A DNA stretch of 64,000 nt from Solibacillus sp. FSL R7-0682 (GTDB taxonomy: Bacteria; Bacillota; Bacilli; Bacillales_A; Planococcaceae): assembly GCF_038005985.1 (NCBI RefSeq), contig NZ_JBBOUI010000001.1, positions 1,322,001-1,386,000 on the forward strand. The letters run 5' to 3'. The notes beneath the pieces were generated by a model. That model searched no databases, was not told where the DNA came from, and saw nothing but the letters and a program-made list of their open reading frames with translations. How positions within the stretch are numbered: position 1 is the first letter of the stretch; each line of letters begins with the position of its first letter. Of the stretch, positions 1 to 8,768 are shown piece by piece. The translations under genes and the position numbers were made by a program.

Positions 1-305
1 ACGCAATTATCGAAACTGGTGGTAAACAAATCAAAGTTGAAGCAGGTCAAGAAATCTATGTTGAAAAACTAGGTGTAGCTGCTGACGAAATCGTTACTTT
101 TGACAAAGTTTTATTCGTAGGTGGAGAAACAGTTAAAGTTGGTGCTCCAACAGTTGCTGGCGCTACTGTAACAGCTAAAGTTGTTAAAGAAGGTAAGCAA
201 AAGAAAATTACTGTTTTCAAACTGAAAGCGAAGAAAAACTACCGTCGTAAACAAGGTCACCGTCAACCATACACTAAATTAGTAGTTGAAGCTATCAACG
301 CTTAA
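1..305 (+). CDS. rplU: 50S ribosomal protein L21, 5'-truncated
   Basis: This is the C-terminal 100 codons of ribosomal protein L21, a 23S rRNA-binding protein of the large subunit. The window begins inside codon 2; the first full codons read [15 protein letters not shown], the conserved L21 N-terminus. The basic tail [18 protein letters not shown] is also typical. The stop is TAA at 303-305. It is the first gene of the rplU-prp-rpmA unit, 18 bases before the next start, the standard order in Firmicutes. The promoter and any leader lie outside the window. Confidence 0.97.
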   Translation, partial: AIIETGGKQIKVEAGQEIYVEKLGVAADEIVTFDKVLFVGGETVKVGAPTVAGATVTAKVVKEGKQKKITVFKLKAKKNYRRKQGHRQPYTKLVVEAINA

Positions 306-323
306 TAAGTGAGGTGATAGAGA

Positions 324-972
<649 letters not shown>

Positions 973-983
973 TTATTGCAATT

Positions 984-1013
984 AAAGGACTGCATTTATT
1001 GCAGTCCTTTTTT
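984..1013 (+). terminator. Intrinsic terminator of rplU-prp-rpmA
   Basis: Arms at 984-994 (AAAGGACTGCA) and 1000-1010 pair perfectly over 11 bp around a 5-base loop and run into a T tract. It lies 12 bases past the rpmA stop. Confidence 0.93.
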
Positions 1014-1131
1014 AAATGAATAATTGAAATTTTCCTATAGTATTATCTATGTCGTTTGGGCAGGGAATTAAGGGAAAAATGTTGAAATACTTGTTATACT
1101 AATGATGAAACTGTAAATCGGAGTGAGTAAA

Positions 1132-1656
1132 ATGACCGTTTCTAACTTAACTGTAAGTGAAGCTTTACGTTATGCAAACCATGATTTTTTAAATCATCTT
1201 CATTTAATTCAAATGAATTTAGATTTACAACGAGTAGATGACGCAAAAAAAGTAATTGAACAACTATCTGAACATTGTAAAATGCTTTCTAACGTTAATC
1301 AACTTAAGTTACCACAAACGGTAGAATGGCTTCAAACGGTGAATTGGAGATACCCCGCTTTACAGATGCAAATGACGAGTGATGTACTGGCATCAGTCAA
1401 TGCTAAGTACGATGGAGCTATTGTTCAATACTTGGAAAACACAATTATTCATGTATATGATGTGCTTGATCCTTATGAGGAGCAGCAATTACAATTGGAC
1501 ATTGAAGCAAACGGTAAAGATTGTCAGATTACTTTTCATTTAAAAGGAAAATGGCAACAATCGTGCTTTTTAACAGAACAGAATATATTCAATGTGGAAA
1601 CACTAGAAGAAACGAATACTTCGTGGAAATATGTTATTCACATTTATGAGGAGTGA
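1132..1656 (+). CDS. spo0B: Sporulation initiation phosphotransferase Spo0B
   Basis: Spo0B relays phosphate from Spo0F-P to Spo0A in the sporulation phosphorelay. The 174-aa product has an N-terminal helical hairpin with the phosphorylatable histidine in [19 protein letters not shown] (His17 from this start), followed by a degenerate kinase-like ATPase fold. An in-frame GTG at 1123 would add three residues, but it overlaps the Shine-Dalgarno GGAGTG (1120-1125), so the ATG at 1132 is preferred. It overlaps the GTG candidate start of obg and precedes obg as in B. subtilis. Sequence is divergent, as usual for Spo0B; position supports the call. Confidence 0.9.
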   Translation: MTVSNLTVSEALRYANHDFLNHLHLIQMNLDLQRVDDAKKVIEQLSEHCKMLSNVNQLKLPQTVEWLQTVNWRYPALQMQMTSDVLASVNAKYDGAIVQYLENTIIHVYDVLDPYEEQQLQLDIEANGKDCQITFHLKGKWQQSCFLTEQNIFNVETLEETNTSWKYVIHIYEE

Positions 1657-1661
1657 AAGAA

Positions 1662-2951
1662 ATGTTTGTCGATCACGTAAAGATTTACGTTAAAGCCGGA
1701 GATGGCGGAGATGGGATGGTTGCCTTCCGTCGTGAAAAATATGTACCAAATGGTGGTCCAGCAGGCGGTGACGGTGGACACGGTGGTAACGTCGTATTTG
1801 AAGTTGAAGAAGGATTACGTACATTAATGGACTTCCGTTATAAACGTCACTTTAAGGCGGAACGCGGAGAGCATGGTATGAGTAAAGGAATGCACGGTCG
1901 TAAGTCACAGGATTTAATCGTAAAAGTGCCACCTGGTACAGTCGTGATTAATGCAGAAACAAAGGCTGTAATTGCAGACTTAGTTGAGCATGGTCAAAAA
2001 GCGGTTGTTGCAAAAGCTGGACGTGGTGGGCGCGGAAATTGCCGCTTTGCTACACCAGCGAACCCAGCACCAGAGCTTGCAGAAAAAGGAGAGCCTGGCC
2101 AAGAAATAGATGTAATTTTAGAATTAAAAGTATTAGCAGATGTAGGTTTAGTAGGATTCCCATCAGTTGGTAAATCTACATTGTTATCGGTTGTTTCGTC
2201 GGCAAAACCAAAAATTGGTGCGTATCACTTTACAACGATCGTACCGAATTTAGGAATGGTCGAAACAGATGATGGTCGTTCATTTGCAATGGCTGACCTA
2301 CCAGGATTAATCGAAGGAGCACACCAAGGAGTGGGTCTTGGTATGCAATTCCTACGTCATATCGAACGTACACGTGTTATCGTACACGTAATTGATATGT
2401 CAGGTATGGAAGGTCGCGAGCCATATGATGATTATGTAACGATTAACAATGAATTAGAGCAATACAATTTACGCTTACTAGAACGTCCGCAAATTGTTGT
2501 GGCAAACAAAATGGACATGCCAGATGCAGAAGAAAACTTAATTGAGTTCAAAAAGAAAGTAGGAGAAGATGTGAAAATCTTCCCGATTTCAGCTGTATCT
2601 CGTCAAGGCTTAAAACCATTATTATTTGAAATTGCAGACTTATTAGAAGTAACACCAGAATTTTTACTTCACGAAATTACAGAAGAAGAATCAGATGCGG
2701 TAGTACTTTACAAGCATGAAAGTAAAGGTGTCGATTTTGAAATTTCACGTGATGATGACGGTTCATTTGTACTTTCTGGATATACAATTGAACGTCTATT
2801 TAAAATGACAGACTTTAGCCGTGAAGACGGTATTCGTCGCTTCGCACGTCAATTACGTGCAATGGGCGTTGATGAAGAATTACGTAAACGTGGTGCACAA
2901 AATGGCGACACGGTTCGTTTAATGGAATTTGAATTTGACTTTGTTGATTAA
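1662..2951 (+). CDS. obg: GTPase Obg (CgtA), ribosome assembly and stress
   Basis: This is an essential GTPase of late 50S assembly, linked in bacilli to sporulation and the general stress response. The 429 aa contain the glycine-rich Obg fold (about 1-158, with GGDGGHGGN), a G domain with P-loop GFPSVGKS (165-172), switch DLPGL and NKMD, and a C-terminal Obg-specific domain ending FEFDFVD. GTG at 1653 is possible, but ATG at 1662 gives the family N-terminus [10 protein letters not shown] with GAGGAG properly spaced upstream. It follows spo0B with almost no gap, so the two are probably cotranscribed. Confidence 0.97.
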   Translation: MFVDHVKIYVKAGDGGDGMVAFRREKYVPNGGPAGGDGGHGGNVVFEVEEGLRTLMDFRYKRHFKAERGEHGMSKGMHGRKSQDLIVKVPPGTVVINAETKAVIADLVEHGQKAVVAKAGRGGRGNCRFATPANPAPELAEKGEPGQEIDVILELKVLADVGLVGFPSVGKSTLLSVVSSAKPKIGAYHFTTIVPNLGMVETDDGRSFAMADLPGLIEGAHQGVGLGMQFLRHIERTRVIVHVIDMSGMEGREPYDDYVTINNELEQYNLRLLERPQIVVANKMDMPDAEENLIEFKKKVGEDVKIFPISAVSRQGLKPLLFEIADLLEVTPEFLLHEITEEESDAVVLYKHESKGVDFEISRDDDGSFVLSGYTIERLFKMTDFSREDGIRRFARQLRAMGVDEELRKRGAQNGDTVRLMEFEFDFVD

Positions 2952-2968
2952 GGGTTAGGGGGATCATA

Positions 2969-3424
2969 ATGAAAAACGTTGCCAATCAGCGATATTACTT
3001 AGTGCGTGAAGATGTCCTAACGGATGCCATGCAAAAAACTTTAGAAGCAAAGCAGCTGCTACAGAATGGAACAGTCGCTTCCATTTGGGATGCTGTAAAA
3101 GAGGTTGATTTGTCTCGGAGCGCCTTTTATAAATATCGTGATGCCGTTTTTCCGTTCCACTCTATCGTGCAAGAAAGAATATTAACGGTTTTTATTCAAT
3201 TACAAGATCGGAAAGGTACACTTGCGAGACTTCTTGAAACAGTTTCCGATGCCCATTGTAATGTATTAACAATCCATCAAACAATTCCTATTCAAGGTCG
3301 TGCAAATGTGACATTATCACTTGATGTAACGAGCATGACTTATGATTTAGATGAGCTCATTCGAAGCTTAAATCAGCTAGACTTTGTCGAATCAGCTGAA
3401 GTAATAAGCTCGGGTGCCTTATAA
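2969..3424 (+). CDS. pheB: ACT domain protein PheB
   Basis: This 151-aa protein has an N-terminal helix-turn-helix-like segment (TVASIWDAVKEVDLSRSAFYKYRD) and a C-terminal ACT domain (from about residue 70, ILTVFIQLQDRKGTLARLLE), a small-ligand, usually amino-acid, binding module. In B. subtilis pheB lies between obg and pheA, as here. The name is historical; despite older chorismate mutase labels no catalytic domain is visible, so a regulatory role in phenylalanine metabolism is inference. The start is ATG 2969, after GGGGGATC. Confidence 0.88.
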   Translation: MKNVANQRYYLVREDVLTDAMQKTLEAKQLLQNGTVASIWDAVKEVDLSRSAFYKYRDAVFPFHSIVQERILTVFIQLQDRKGTLARLLETVSDAHCNVLTIHQTIPIQGRANVTLSLDVTSMTYDLDELIRSLNQLDFVESAEVISSGAL

Positions 3425-3437
3425 TAGAAAAAACAAT

Positions 3438-3487
3438 GGCTGTCTCAAAGCATATAAGAAAAATAAGCTATGGGACAGCCCTTTCTT
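3438..3487 (+). terminator. Hairpin between pheB and pheA
   Basis: Arms at 3438-3447 (GGCTGTCTCA) and 3471-3480 (TGGGACAGCC) pair over 10 bp with one G-U, and CTTTCTT follows. It probably ends the obg-pheB transcript. The loop is long, and a regulatory role before pheA cannot be excluded. Confidence 0.65.
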
Positions 3488-3536
3488 ATTGTTGAATTCA
3501 CTGAAAATTTAGAACGGAAGATTGGAGGACAAAAAA

Positions 3537-4409
3537 ATGTCTGAAAACAAATGGGAGAAAAGAATAGCATATTTAGGACCTGAAGCTTCTTTTACATATT
3601 TAGCAACGAAGGGGTTATTTCCTAATGACTGGCATATCCCATATACATCTATTCCTGAATGTATTGAAGCGGTATCAGAAGGAAAAGTGGAACTAGCCGT
3701 TGTGCCAATAGAGAATGCATTAGAAGGTTCTGTACCATTAACTGTAGATTATTTATATCATGAGGCAAATCTGTTTGTAACAGCTGAGGTCATGTCAAAA
3801 ATACAACAGCATTTACTTGTGAATAAAAAATTTGCCAATGATTTAGAAGGGCTTGAAGAAATTTATTCACACCCACATGCATTGGCACAATGTCATAAAT
3901 ATTTATTTTACAATCATGGTCGGGTAAAACAAACACCTTTTGCTTCTACAGCTGCAGCTGCAGAGCTCGTTTCTAAAACTGAGGATCGTTTTATTGCGGC
4001 AATTGCCAATGAATCAGCTGCTCAAAAATACGGCTTACATATTGCTCAGCACAATGTTCATGACTTTCATTTTAATCATACACGATTCTTTGTGTTATCG
4101 AAGCAAAATATTCGCCACGGTCTTGTGCCATTACAAGCACAGCCTAAAACAACATTCATGCTAACATTACCGACGGATGTTTCAGGTGCCCTTCACCAAG
4201 TATTATCGGTTTTTGCATGGCGAAAGCTAAATTTAAGTAAAATTGAATCACGCCCACTTAAAACAGGATTAGGGAATTATTTCTTTATAATTGATATACT
4301 AGCTGATGAAGAGGACGCGATGATGAAGGGTGCTGTTGAAGAGCTAAAATCTCTAGGGTGTGAATTAAAATCCCTTGGCACGTACTTTACATACGTCACT
4401 CCAGAGTGA
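3537..4409 (+). CDS. pheA: Prephenate dehydratase
   Basis: PheA converts prephenate to phenylpyruvate, the committed step to phenylalanine. The 290 aa comprise a periplasmic-binding-like catalytic domain starting YLGPEASFTYLATKG, with the TRF motif in FHFNHTRFFVLSK, and a C-terminal ACT domain with the phenylalanine-binding ESRP motif (KIESRPLKTGLGNYFF). Allosteric feedback by Phe is therefore expected. No chorismate mutase domain is fused, as usual in Bacillus. An upstream in-frame TTG (3522) overlaps the Shine-Dalgarno GGAGG (3524-3528), so ATG 3537 is preferred. Confidence 0.96.
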   Translation: MSENKWEKRIAYLGPEASFTYLATKGLFPNDWHIPYTSIPECIEAVSEGKVELAVVPIENALEGSVPLTVDYLYHEANLFVTAEVMSKIQQHLLVNKKFANDLEGLEEIYSHPHALAQCHKYLFYNHGRVKQTPFASTAAAAELVSKTEDRFIAAIANESAAQKYGLHIAQHNVHDFHFNHTRFFVLSKQNIRHGLVPLQAQPKTTFMLTLPTDVSGALHQVLSVFAWRKLNLSKIESRPLKTGLGNYFFIIDILADEEDAMMKGAVEELKSLGCELKSLGTYFTYVTPE

Positions 4410-4419
4410 GGTGAAGAGC

Positions 4420-4821
4420 ATGCGTCGTATTGTACTATTTGATGGGGAATGTAATTTATGTGATGCAAGTGTACAGTTTATTTTAAAGCGCGACCCTAGT
4501 GGTATGTTTCATTTTACATCATTACAAAGTGAAATAGGGCAATCGTTATTATTGGAATACAATATTCCCGCAACAACGAATAGCTTTTTGCTACTGGAAG
4601 GGGAACATTATTTCACTGAATCGACTGCGGCATTAAAAGTAGCACGAAATCTTTCAGGGTTTTGGAAACTATTTTATTTTGGCATTGTTATACCGAAGCC
4701 ACTACGAGATGTTGTGTATAAATGGATTGCAAAAAATCGCTATAAATGGTTTGGTAAAAAGCAAGAGTGTATGTTGCCAACTCCAGAACAAAAAGGTCGA
4801 TTTCTAATTGATAAAAAATAA
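4420..4821 (+). CDS. Thiol-disulfide oxidoreductase-like DCC family protein (DUF393)
   Basis: This 133-aa protein carries the DCC signature near its start: VLFDGECNLCDASVQFI, with Asp and CxxC as in thioredoxin-like DUF393 proteins. The tail is basic and aromatic (WIAKNRYKWFGKK). Family members are predicted thiol oxidoreductases; no substrate is known. The open frame extends upstream into pheA, but GTGAGGTGAAG at 4406-4416 places the start at ATG 4420, ten bases after the pheA stop, so translation is probably linked to pheA. Confidence 0.85.
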   Translation: MRRIVLFDGECNLCDASVQFILKRDPSGMFHFTSLQSEIGQSLLLEYNIPATTNSFLLLEGEHYFTESTAALKVARNLSGFWKLFYFGIVIPKPLRDVVYKWIAKNRYKWFGKKQECMLPTPEQKGRFLIDKK

Positions 4822-4833
4822 TATTCGATACTT

Positions 4834-4869
4834 AAGGCTCTCAAGTAAACATAAGAGAGCCTTATTTTT
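4834..4869. terminator. Bidirectional terminator between convergent genes
   Basis: AAGGCTCTC (4834-4842) pairs with GAGAGCCTT (4855-4863), with T-rich sequence after it on the plus strand. It separates the DCC gene from the oppositely oriented acetyltransferase and could serve both. Confidence 0.85.
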
Positions 4870-5330
4870 TAAATTTTCTTAGCCATCGTTACCGTTTTAA
4901 TAGCTGCTCCATTTGGTTTAATAACATCATATTCGTGAATAATTTGATAATCAATGGATGTATATAAATAGAGGTTACGCGGAACGTTATATCTTACGTT
5001 GCATTGTACTTCATTTAGCCCCTGTTGCTTTGCAAAATCCTCCAGTTTAGTTATGAGCTGTTTCGCGTAGCCTTTTCCTTGTTCAGCAGGTAACACGGAG
5101 AGGCGATAAAAATAAAGCAGATGCGCTTTTAATAAGAAGCGAACGGTAGCAACAGGCTTCCCTTCAACGATGGCCGTTAAAATTTTTGTGCCATTTTGTA
5201 ATTCCTCATTAATTTGTTCTACTGACTCATCTAATGCGCTGGAGGGGGTTGGGTCAGTCGCGTATTCTGCAAATGCTTTTAACTGAATGGATAAATTAGT
5301 TTCAACATCTTCGTTTAGAATAATGTTCAA
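4869..5330 (-). CDS. GNAT family N-acetyltransferase
   Basis: This is a small single-domain acetyltransferase (153 aa from the chosen start). The acetyl-CoA pyrophosphate-binding segment is seen in YRLSVLPAEQGKGYAKQLI (motif A, Q/RxxGxG/A), followed by EVQCNVRYNVPRNLYLY. Substrate unknown. The frame is open further upstream to 5453, but that part looks non-conserved; a TTG at 5330 sits 9 bases after AAAGGA. A GTG slightly upstream is an alternative. It lies just downstream of niaR on the same strand. Confidence 0.75.
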   Translation of the reverse strand: MNIILNEDVETNLSIQLKAFAEYATDPTPSSALDESVEQINEELQNGTKILTAIVEGKPVATVRFLLKAHLLYFYRLSVLPAEQGKGYAKQLITKLEDFAKQQGLNEVQCNVRYNVPRNLYLYTSIDYQIIHEYDVIKPNGAAIKTVTMAKKI

Positions 5331-5456
5331 TATAGCCAATCCTTTCACTTTTGTATAAATATAAAATAAATTGAATAAATAGTCAAATGAATGTTTGAAA
5401 GAACTATATAATAGAATAGGAAAAGGGACTGCAATTAATTGCGTCCCTTTCAAGCT

Positions 5457-5984
5457 CTAATTTTCAATTAAAATACCATGTTCACGTAATTTTGCCTCTG
5501 CTAAATCTAAACTTTCCTCTGTTAACGCACTAATTACGTGCAAATGTGTCCCATCTGTTAATGCAGAAAGATATTGAGCTTTCGTTTCAGCAACCCGTTT
5601 GATGAAATGCTCGACCTCTAAACGGTTTGAAACCATAATTGAAGCGGTTATTTCACCATATACTGGATGTTCAACAATCACACTTTCAACAGTTACACCA
5701 CAATCTACTAAAATGAATAATTCTTCCTTGGCCTGTTCGGATGAATGCATACAAACAATTTTTCGTTCATGTTTTGTTTGCTGTATATTGTGCATATAAA
5801 TATAACCTTGACTCGTTGCAACGATTGGTTCATTTCGTGCCTTTAATAAATTCATATCATTGACAATCACCTGTCGAGATACGTTCGTATGCTTTGCCAA
5901 GTCTGTGCCTGTCATAGGCTGCTTTGCATTTTTTAAAATGGAGAGTAGCTCGTTGCGTCGCTCTTCACCAAGTAACTTCTTCAT
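5457..5984 (-). CDS. niaR: NAD biosynthesis repressor NiaR (YrxA)
   Basis: NiaR represses de novo NAD synthesis and niacin uptake genes when nicotinate is plentiful. The 175 aa have an N-terminal HTH_11 winged helix (MKKLLGEERRNELLSILK, then TGTDLAKHTNVSRQVIVNDM) and a C-terminal 3H domain with its conserved histidines (VEHPVYGE, VEHFI, THLHVIS), which binds a metal and the niacin effector. ATG 5984 has GAGGTGG upstream; the long open extension beyond it overlaps the intergenic dyad and is rejected. In B. subtilis yrxA is divergent from the nifS-nad genes, which are missing here; safA occupies that position. Confidence 0.9.
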   Translation of the reverse strand: MKKLLGEERRNELLSILKNAKQPMTGTDLAKHTNVSRQVIVNDMNLLKARNEPIVATSQGYIYMHNIQQTKHERKIVCMHSSEQAKEELFILVDCGVTVESVIVEHPVYGEITASIMVSNRLEVEHFIKRVAETKAQYLSALTDGTHLHVISALTEESLDLAEAKLREHGILIEN

Positions 5985-6021
5985 AATTTCCACCTCAATT
6001 GACAAACATCGTGCTCTTAGT

Positions 6022-6069
6022 TTACCACAAGTTGCTATGCTTGATGGAAAGTTTGTGGCAACGTGGTAA
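6022..6069. promoter_or_regulatory. Inverted repeat between niaR and safA, candidate operator
   Basis: TTACCAC-aa-GTTGC (6022-6035) is mirrored by GCAAC-GTGGTAA (6058-6069). A second mirrored pair, CCACAA (6025-6030) and TTGTGG (6053-6058), is nested inside. The dyad is 38 bases from the start codon of each divergent gene. NiaR autoregulation at a divergent intergenic site is documented for the family; that this dyad is the site is inference. Confidence 0.45.
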
Positions 6070-6106
6070 CTTACGCATATGCTATTACGAGAAAAGGAGG
6101 AAGAAT

Positions 6107-7132
6107 GTGCGCGTTCATATTGTTCAAAAGGGAGATACATTATGGAAAATTGCCAAGCAATATGCCGTTGGATTTGAAGAGTTAAAACGTTTAAATGCCC
6201 ATTTAGCAAACCCGGATTACATTGTACCGGGGATGGAAATTTATTTACCAGAAATGGTTGTGAAAAAGGAAAAAGAAGTTGTGCAACAACAAGTTGTAAA
6301 GGAACATATAAAGGAACAAGTAAAAGAACAAGTAAAGCCTATAAAAGAAGTTGCACCAGCGCCGAAGCCAATACCAGCACCGATGCCGGTTCCAGTCCCA
6401 CAAAAACCATTATGGCAAGGGGATATTTATTTTCAACCGCCCCCACAGCCAATGTCATTACCATTCCAGCAAACGCATGTACATTTTCAGCCGACAATTG
6501 AACAAACAATGTCAATGCCTATACCACAGCCAGTCGTTATGCCACAAATGATGCCTCAGCAACCAATTATTATACAGCAGCCAGCACCACAGCCAGCACC
6601 ACAGCCAGAAGTTAAGCCGCAACCACAGCCGGTACCGCAACAACCAATTTATATTGAACAGCCTGTACATTGGCACCCTCCGATGCCACAAATGCATCAT
6701 ATGCCAACTTGCCACAAGTGTGGACATGGAATGAAAATGCCAGAACCGCCTCGAGTTTTACCAATTCGCCAAGAGGAATCATCAGCTATGCCAATGTGTG
6801 GATGTAAAGATAGAGAACATCAAGTACGTAATTATTATGAGGAAATACAACAAATGATGTGTATGCCAAATCCTTGTTGTTCACCGCATATGATGCCATA
6901 TCCAATGCACATGATGCCACAAATGCAACCAGTACCTCATCCGATGCACATGATGCCGCAAATGATGCCGCAAATGATGCCACAAATGGATCCACAAATG
7001 ATGCCACAGATGATGCCTCAAATGGATCCGCAAATGATGCCACAAATGATGCCACAAATGATGCCACAAATGGATCCACAGATGATGCCACAAATGAATC
7101 CAATGCCACATCCACAGAAGCCATGTCACTAG
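6107..7132 (+). CDS. safA: Spore coat morphogenetic protein SafA (LysM, MMPQ repeats)
   Basis: SafA organises the inner spore coat; its LysM domain anchors it at the cortex interface. The 341 aa start with a LysM domain (residues 2-48, HIVQKGDTLWKIAKQY). A Lys/Glu-rich linker follows, then a long Pro/Gln/Met region, a Cys/His-rich stretch (HMPTCHKCGHG, MCGC, MPNPCC) and a C-terminal tract of 4-residue MMPQ/MDPQ units. The start is GTG 6107, six bases after AAAGGAGG (6093-6100). The B. subtilis protein also has LysM plus low-complexity C-terminus. The Cys-rich part suggests disulfide or metal cross-linking. Its last bases overlap the next gene. Confidence 0.88.
   Translation: MRVHIVQKGDTLWKIAKQYAVGFEELKRLNAHLANPDYIVPGMEIYLPEMVVKKEKEVVQQQVVKEHIKEQVKEQVKPIKEVAPAPKPIPAPMPVPVPQKPLWQGDIYFQPPPQPMSLPFQQTHVHFQPTIEQTMSMPIPQPVVMPQMMPQQPIIIQQPAPQPAPQPEVKPQPQPVPQQPIYIEQPVHWHPPMPQMHHMPTCHKCGHGMKMPEPPRVLPIRQEESSAMPMCGCKDREHQVRNYYEEIQQMMCMPNPCCSPHMMPYPMHMMPQMQPVPHPMHMMPQMMPQMMPQMDPQMMPQMMPQMDPQMMPQMMPQMMPQMDPQMMPQMNPMPHPQKPCH
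6949..7104 (+). repeat. In-frame 12-bp minisatellite in safA
   Basis: Tandem units of the form ATGATGCCACAA, interspersed with ATGGATCCACAA, encode MMPQ and MDPQ. About a dozen units are present. Third-position variation (CCA/CCG, CAA/CAG) shows some age, while near-identical neighbours suggest slippage-driven length change. Confidence 0.85.
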
Positions 7133-7962
7133 TAATAAAGGAAAATTGTTGGCAGTGGGATTCGCCAAAGGGCTCATTTTTCATGAAGTATTATGAGGAT
7201 GCCTTTCTTGCACAAAAAGTGAAATTGATTCATCATCAACTTGAAAAAATAAAGTTTCCTTATCATGTACCTGTAGAAAGAAATGAGGATGCGCATATTA
7301 TCAAACAGCGCTGGTATGAAGGAAGAAGTGCAAATTATCGTCAGCCAGATGATCGAAAGTTGACGTTACATGTACTACAAACATTGCATCAAACGGGTAA
7401 GGAAATTGACTGGACAGAACTGAATTTACTCCCTTATTATGGGTTGAAAGAAAAGTGGAACCGTCGATTCGAACGATTTATTGAGCATGAATCGGCATTA
7501 ACAGAATTGCTGGAAGATAATTATAAAAAAATCGTTAAACAGGCTGAAAAGGCATTAACTTATATTGAAGCGACAAAATACGTACCCGAACGACAAACAT
7601 TACTTCATGGCGATGTCGTACACCATAATTTTATGATTGGTGACGAGGGGATAAAGCTTGTTGATTTTGATTTAGCTGCATTAGGTCAAAAAACAGATGA
7701 AATCATATTATGGTTACACCGTGTTTTACCGAACGTCAACTACAATTTAACGGATTTGATGAATGAGCACCCTACTTTACAAGAAGTGAGGCATAAGCTC
7801 CATTATTTACTTTATCCAAACGAAGTGATGCGAGAAGCATTGTACTATTTAAAATTATCACCAAGACAGCAGCAAGCTTGTTATCCTTTTATACAATCTG
7901 TAGTGAGTGAATGTATATTCTATGAAAAAAAATTAAAACGTGCCATTGAAGCATTACAATAG
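7123..7962 (+). CDS. Kinase-fold phosphotransferase family protein, possible spore coat protein (YsxE/CotS-like)
   Basis: This 279-aa protein has the aminoglycoside-phosphotransferase/choline-kinase fold. The catalytic loop is HGDVVHHNF (162-170) and the metal-binding DFD is at 181-183 (LVDFDLAALG). The ATG at 7123 overlaps the safA stop by 10 bases, implying translational coupling. In Bacillus, coat-associated kinase-like proteins such as YsxE sit beside LysM coat genes (spoVID-ysxE). A coat role is inferred from that analogy and from the overlap with safA; an antibiotic-resistance role is not suggested. Confidence 0.7.
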   Translation: MSLVIKENCWQWDSPKGSFFMKYYEDAFLAQKVKLIHHQLEKIKFPYHVPVERNEDAHIIKQRWYEGRSANYRQPDDRKLTLHVLQTLHQTGKEIDWTELNLLPYYGLKEKWNRRFERFIEHESALTELLEDNYKKIVKQAEKALTYIEATKYVPERQTLLHGDVVHHNFMIGDEGIKLVDFDLAALGQKTDEIILWLHRVLPNVNYNLTDLMNEHPTLQEVRHKLHYLLYPNEVMREALYYLKLSPRQQQACYPFIQSVVSECIFYEKKLKRAIEALQ

Positions 7963-8027
7963 TGAATTTTTAGCTAGTTTAAAAGGCAATCAGTATCCCT
8001 TCATGATGTGATATGGTAGAATAATTT

Positions 8028-8055
8028 AGACTGTCTCAATAGAGGCAGTCTTTCT
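8028..8055 (+). terminator. Terminator after the safA-kinase pair
   Basis: GACTGTCTC (8029-8037) and GAGGCAGTC (8042-8050) form a 9-bp stem with one G-U, followed by TTTCTT. Confidence 0.85.
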
Positions 8056-8066
8056 TCATGTAAAAT

Positions 8067-8106
8067 GCAACATACGTTCGGTGATCGCTCTGTGATGTGC
8101 TATAAT
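8067..8106 (+). promoter_or_regulatory. ruvAB promoter with LexA (SOS) box
   Basis: GCAACATACGTTCG (8067-8080) matches 12 of 14 positions of the Bacillus LexA consensus CGAACRNRYGTTYG. An extended -10, TGCTATAAT, ends at 8106. The box overlaps the expected -35 position, so LexA binding would block RNA polymerase. SOS control of ruvAB is known in B. subtilis. Confidence 0.8.
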
Positions 8107-8132
8107 AGATGCAGAAATGTGAGGGATGAACG

Positions 8133-8753
8133 ATGTATGATTATTTAAAAGGACAAGTAACACGTGTTACACCAGAATATATTGTTTTAGAGCAGCAAGG
8201 GATTGGTTGGTTGCTATATACGCCTAATCCTTATGCATTTAGACAATCTGCATTAGAGCAGCAAATTTTTGTTTCGATGCAAGTTCGCGAAGATGCACAA
8301 AATTTATATGGCTTTCATAGTTTGGAGCAACGTGAATTATTTAAAAAACTGATTCAAGTATCAGGAATCGGTCCAAAGGGTGCTTTAGCGATATTAGCAA
8401 GTGGTAACCCTACGTCCGTTATACAAGCGATTGAAATGGAAGATGAAGCTTTTTTAGTACGTTTCCCTGGTGTTGGTAAAAAAACTGCACGCCAAATGAT
8501 TTTAGATTTAAAGGGCAAGCTAGGTATGTTACTAGATACAGTCGAACTCCCTAGTAACGAGGATGAATTGCCGTTATTTGGTGTAAATCCGAATAAGCAT
8601 GAGCTTGAGGAAGCGTTACTTGCTTTAGTAGCGCTTGGCTACTCAGAAAAAGAGCTTGATAAAATTAAACCGCAGCTCGATGAAGATGACTCTTTATCAA
8701 CAACAGATGGCTATATTAAACAAGCACTTAAATTATTATTAAAAATGAAATAA
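8133..8753 (+). CDS. ruvA: Holliday junction branch migration protein RuvA
   Basis: RuvA binds four-way junctions and loads the RuvB motor. The 206 aa have an N-terminal OB-fold (MYDYLKGQVTRVTPEYIVLE), two helix-hairpin-helix motifs (LIQVSGIGPKGALAIL and RFPGVGKKTARQMIL) and the C-terminal domain III that contacts RuvB. GAGGGA precedes ATG 8133. It is separated from ruvB by only 15 bases to the preferred start. The LexA box upstream indicates induction by DNA damage. Confidence 0.97.
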   Translation: MYDYLKGQVTRVTPEYIVLEQQGIGWLLYTPNPYAFRQSALEQQIFVSMQVREDAQNLYGFHSLEQRELFKKLIQVSGIGPKGALAILASGNPTSVIQAIEMEDEAFLVRFPGVGKKTARQMILDLKGKLGMLLDTVELPSNEDELPLFGVNPNKHELEEALLALVALGYSEKELDKIKPQLDEDDSLSTTDGYIKQALKLLLKMK

Positions 8754-8768
8754 AAGGGAGTGAAAATC

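Noticed and set aside
5999-6106. N-terminal extension of safA
   Set aside because: It would bury the intergenic dyad and precede a strong ribosome site at 6093-6100; LysM proteins of this family begin at the MRVHIVQKGD-type sequence.
6949-7104. Tandem repeat considered as a CRISPR array
   Set aside because: The units are contiguous 12-mers in a coding frame, without spacers.
6859-7122. 88-codon upstream extension of the kinase-fold gene through the safA repeats
   Set aside because: It is a low-complexity NDATNGST frame produced by the 12-bp repeat read out of frame; the kinase domain starts only after ATG 7123.
6786-7184. Long minus-strand open frames opposite the safA repeats
   Set aside because: They are repetitive by-products of the tandem repeat with no ribosome site or recognisable domain.
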